Source of the DNA: Acidobacteriota bacterium
GTDB lineage: Bacteria; Acidobacteriota; Terriglobia; Acidiferrales; UBA7541
Direction: 5' to 3'
DNA: 64,000 bases
Assembly: GCA_003225315.1 (NCBI GenBank)
Contig: QHZD01000028.1
Coordinates: 1 to 64,000, forward strand
The notes below the pieces were generated by a model, which was not told the origin of the DNA, made no database searches, and worked only from the letters and a program-made list of their open reading frames with translations. Each line of letters starts with the position of its first letter. The stretch's first letter is position 1. Below are positions 62,175 through 64,000 of this stretch, in pieces. Made by a program: the position numbers and the translations under genes.

Positions 62175-63292
62175 CGTTCCTGACCTATGAGCGTTGGCTG
62201 CATGCTGTGTTTCTCAACCCGCGCCTGCAATCTCGAATAAAATCCATCCACGTGCCGGTAGAAGCGGAGCTGCCCTTCCTGTAGCCACGTTCCTTGGCAG
62301 TAATGGCGGAGGAACTCGGCCCCCAGTCGAAACAGGGCCGGCGCGGCCAATTCCTCGGCGATCACTGGAATCACGTCAAGCTCAAAGTCCTCATAAGCGG
62401 AAGACGATGCTTTAAGGAGCGCAGACACAACGTCCACTGCGTCAGCATCGGGGAGCGTGGGGTGAAGCAGCAGGTCACAGCGATTTTCGATATAGCTGAA
62501 GTTCAGTCCCAAAGGGCCGCGATACGCTATAACTGCACCGATTGGTTCATCCTTATACTCGCGGTATGCCAGCCATACGCGACGAGTCCGCCGGAGCCCC
62601 ACCTCGCTATACATGTGGTTTACCTGGGTTAGTTCAGGATCGGTTGTGAGCTGCTCCGCCGTGACGTAAATGCTCCCGCGCGCGACAGAGGCGATAAGGG
62701 TTAAGGCGTCTTCATGAGAAGCGTCATAAGGGACGATGCGAACTCTTCCCCCGGATGGTAGTGACGAATTTCTCGGCAGCGCGAAATACATATGCCGCTG
62801 AACAGAAGAAAGCGATTGCCCAATCGTCTGCACCATGGATCCGAACACTCTTGACGGAAAGCGGTTCTCTGGCCGGAACCAATTCTGATGCGACTCATCA
62901 ATGCCCTTCAGAATGCTTGCGGCCGTTCCCGCGAGCATTACCGCGCGAGAGGCTATCGGGTTATTCTCGGAAACTAGGTGTTGAGAGGTCCAACCATGAT
63001 GAGTAGTACGCCAAACTGCAATTGACGCGCGGCCTCTCTTTTTGTCACCGGCGGTCAGGACGTAAAGGAGCGAATCGCCACCGCGTAACATCCGGCGCCA
63101 ATTTTCCCGGACTTGTCCAAGGTGTGGCAAAAGGCGGGCAGCTTTATCGGGATAAAGAAAACCCGTGCGTTCATAGAGCGCGAAGATCTCGTTCACGGAC
63201 AAAGCATTGACCTGAACGCCGTAAGCGTCATAGACCTCTGACAGCCGCGGCAGGCCGCTCAGTGTCCTCTGATCTAGCGCATCTAGGGGCAT
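62171..63292 (-). CDS. Hypothetical 373-residue protein, possibly acyltransferase-like
   Basis: 373 residues from ATG 63292, with GGAGG 4-5 nt upstream; the track's first 27 residues are unsupported. Starts MPLDALDQRTLSGLPRLSEV. The middle (ASIAVWRTTHHGWTSQHLVS and RVWLAYREYKDEPIGAVIAY, then RGPLGLNFSYIENRCDLLLH) is vaguely like a GNAT fold in the second half, with the beta strand GAVIAYRGPLGLNF. No signal or membrane segments. It is coupled to the methyltransferase (4-nt overlap) and lies downstream of the partial PilZ gene. Function not assignable. Confidence 0.6.
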   Translation of the reverse strand: MPLDALDQRTLSGLPRLSEVYDAYGVQVNALSVNEIFALYERTGFLYPDKAARLLPHLGQVRENWRRMLRGGDSLLYVLTAGDKKRGRASIAVWRTTHHGWTSQHLVSENNPIASRAVMLAGTAASILKGIDESHQNWFRPENRFPSRVFGSMVQTIGQSLSSVQRHMYFALPRNSSLPSGGRVRIVPYDASHEDALTLIASVARGSIYVTAEQLTTDPELTQVNHMYSEVGLRRTRRVWLAYREYKDEPIGAVIAYRGPLGLNFSYIENRCDLLLHPTLPDADAVDVVSALLKASSSAYEDFELDVIPVIAEELAAPALFRLGAEFLRHYCQGTWLQEGQLRFYRHVDGFYSRLQARVEKHSMQPTLIGQER

Positions 63293-63806
63293 ACCGCCTC
63301 CGCGACCTTCGTCGCTACTGCGAGTCGTACCCGGACCCGGAGTCCAGATTCTCGACGTCCGCCCGAGAACCAAAGTCGGCTTGTCCGCATCTGCCGCGAG
63401 AGCCAGTCACGTCGGCACGAATCTCGGTAACACCTATCGCAAACACCAGGATTGCTGTGGACATAGCTTTAGTACTACTGGTACCTTACTAAGTCCCTTT
63501 GACGGCGAGAATGGGCCTTTCGTACCGTTTTGGGCAGTACAACTGGGGAGGGTAATAACGTCTTGGATACATCGGGGGGATCGATCAAGATTCTCGGACT
63601 TAGTTATCTTTTTCAGGACGTCGCAGTGTTCACCGAAGACCGCTGTGCTGTAAGTGACTGTCCAGAAAAGATTTAGGAACGTTTCATAGGGGTGAGTTCA
63701 GTGCTGTTCAGTACATCTTCCACCCTAGGCACAGATCGGGATCATACAGCCGTTTGGGAAACGGGTGCGAAAACCGCGTTCCGGGAGCGCCCACTGCCCC
63801 GTGCTT
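63293..63806. other. Intergenic gap between the PilZ gene and the hypothetical gene
   Basis: About 510 nt. It serves as upstream region for the 62171-63292 gene. Plus-strand ORFs here look random. No clear promoter, hairpin or repeat was picked out by eye. Confidence 0.4.
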
Positions 63807-64000
63807 TCACCCTCTGATTTGAGAGACGGTGTTGTCTCCCACGTCTTTCTTGGCCTGTGCTGCGAGTCCCCGCAGCCACGCCTCAATTGCGGAGCGTTGC
63901 TCGGCGTCCATTTCTTCAAACAGCACGCCCATGCCGAAGATTCCAAAGCCTCCGCCAGAATGCATATAGATCACTTTGCCTTGCAGCTCGCAAGTGCTCG
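63807..64000 (-). CDS. PilZ-domain protein, C-terminal part (runs off the right edge)
   Basis: Not in the ORF track in this frame. From the right edge the complement reads CELQGKVIYMHSGGGFGIFG, then MGVLFEEMDAEQRSAIEAWL, then a short tail ending QIRG and a TGA at 63807-63809. The MGVLFEEM-EQR-IEAWL ending is typical of PilZ C-termini. The Arg motif and D/NxSxxG loop lie outside the window. It adds a possible c-di-GMP effector next to the signalling operon. Confidence 0.72.
   Translation of the reverse strand, partial: STCELQGKVIYMHSGGGFGIFGMGVLFEEMDAEQRSAIEAWLRGLAAQAKKDVGDNTVSQIRG

Noticed and set aside
63022-63653. Plus-strand ORFs near the right edge
   Set aside because: They are antisense to the 62171-63292 gene or lie in the gap, without features.

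Overview
The window looks like a chromosomal stretch of a high-GC Acidobacteriota genome. This is inferred from gene content and not from a marker gene. The indicators are an ADOP-type FtsX/MacB permease at the left edge, an Oar-like carboxypeptidase-regulatory TonB receptor, several PilZ proteins, a secreted HAF-repeat protein, many secreted glycoside hydrolases and a Gram-negative envelope set (SurA, RfaE2, TonB receptors). No rRNA, tRNA or CRISPR array was seen.

Layout. 1-5.9 kb: partial ADOP permease, a divergent ECF sigma factor translationally coupled to a double-VOC protein, a small Cys-containing hypothetical, a PilZ protein and a tRNA-dihydrouridine synthase whose 3' end carries four 15-nt palindromes. 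6-17.2 kb is accessory DNA. It holds an orphan promoter that fires directly into a terminator hairpin; a YozG/DUF2975 regulatory pair with a decayed DUF4386 gene; a winged-helix/HNH protein; an orphan HicB; a HAF protein; a membrane-anchored Mrr-like restriction endonuclease of visibly lower GC; a Phd-VapC pair; and a DUF433-DUF5615 pair. The last pair is bracketed by two copies of the 3' end of the neighbouring HD/OB-fold gene. 17.2-23.5 kb: a housekeeping block on the minus strand (RfaE2, Mfd, SurA-like isomerase, YhaM-like phosphohydrolase).

23.9-28.4 kb: assorted genes (DUF1801, a serine protease that lacks its catalytic Ser region, DUF2306, a GH140-like lipoprotein, a DnaJ-type zinc protein). 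28.5-32.6 kb: extracellular purine nucleoside use (secreted adenosine deaminase, NUP protein, NCS2 permease). 32.7-48.1 kb: a glycan-utilisation region (sugar porter, GH51, fucose-isomerase-like enzyme, secreted metallo-hydrolase, GH97, GH29, Oar-like TonB receptor, IclR regulator, alginate-lyase-family protein), with a perfect LacI-type operator and a candidate IclR operator.

48.3-50.8 kb: a degenerate receiver protein coupled to a secreted subtilisin. 50.8-53.8 kb: a DevBCA-like tripartite exporter. 53.9-64 kb: a tightly packed signalling operon on the minus strand (TonB receptor, YfiR, hybrid histidine kinase, single-domain receiver, REC-PAS-GGDEF-EAL), preceded by a methyltransferase, a 373-residue hypothetical and a partial PilZ gene. 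These are plausibly an envelope-sensing c-di-GMP circuit.

The most unusual structures are the DUF433-DUF5615 cassette with duplicated host-gene ends, a short repeat motif found next to all three accessory cassettes of 11-17 kb, the promoter-hairpin element at 6.04-6.12 kb, and the YfiR-centred signalling locus.
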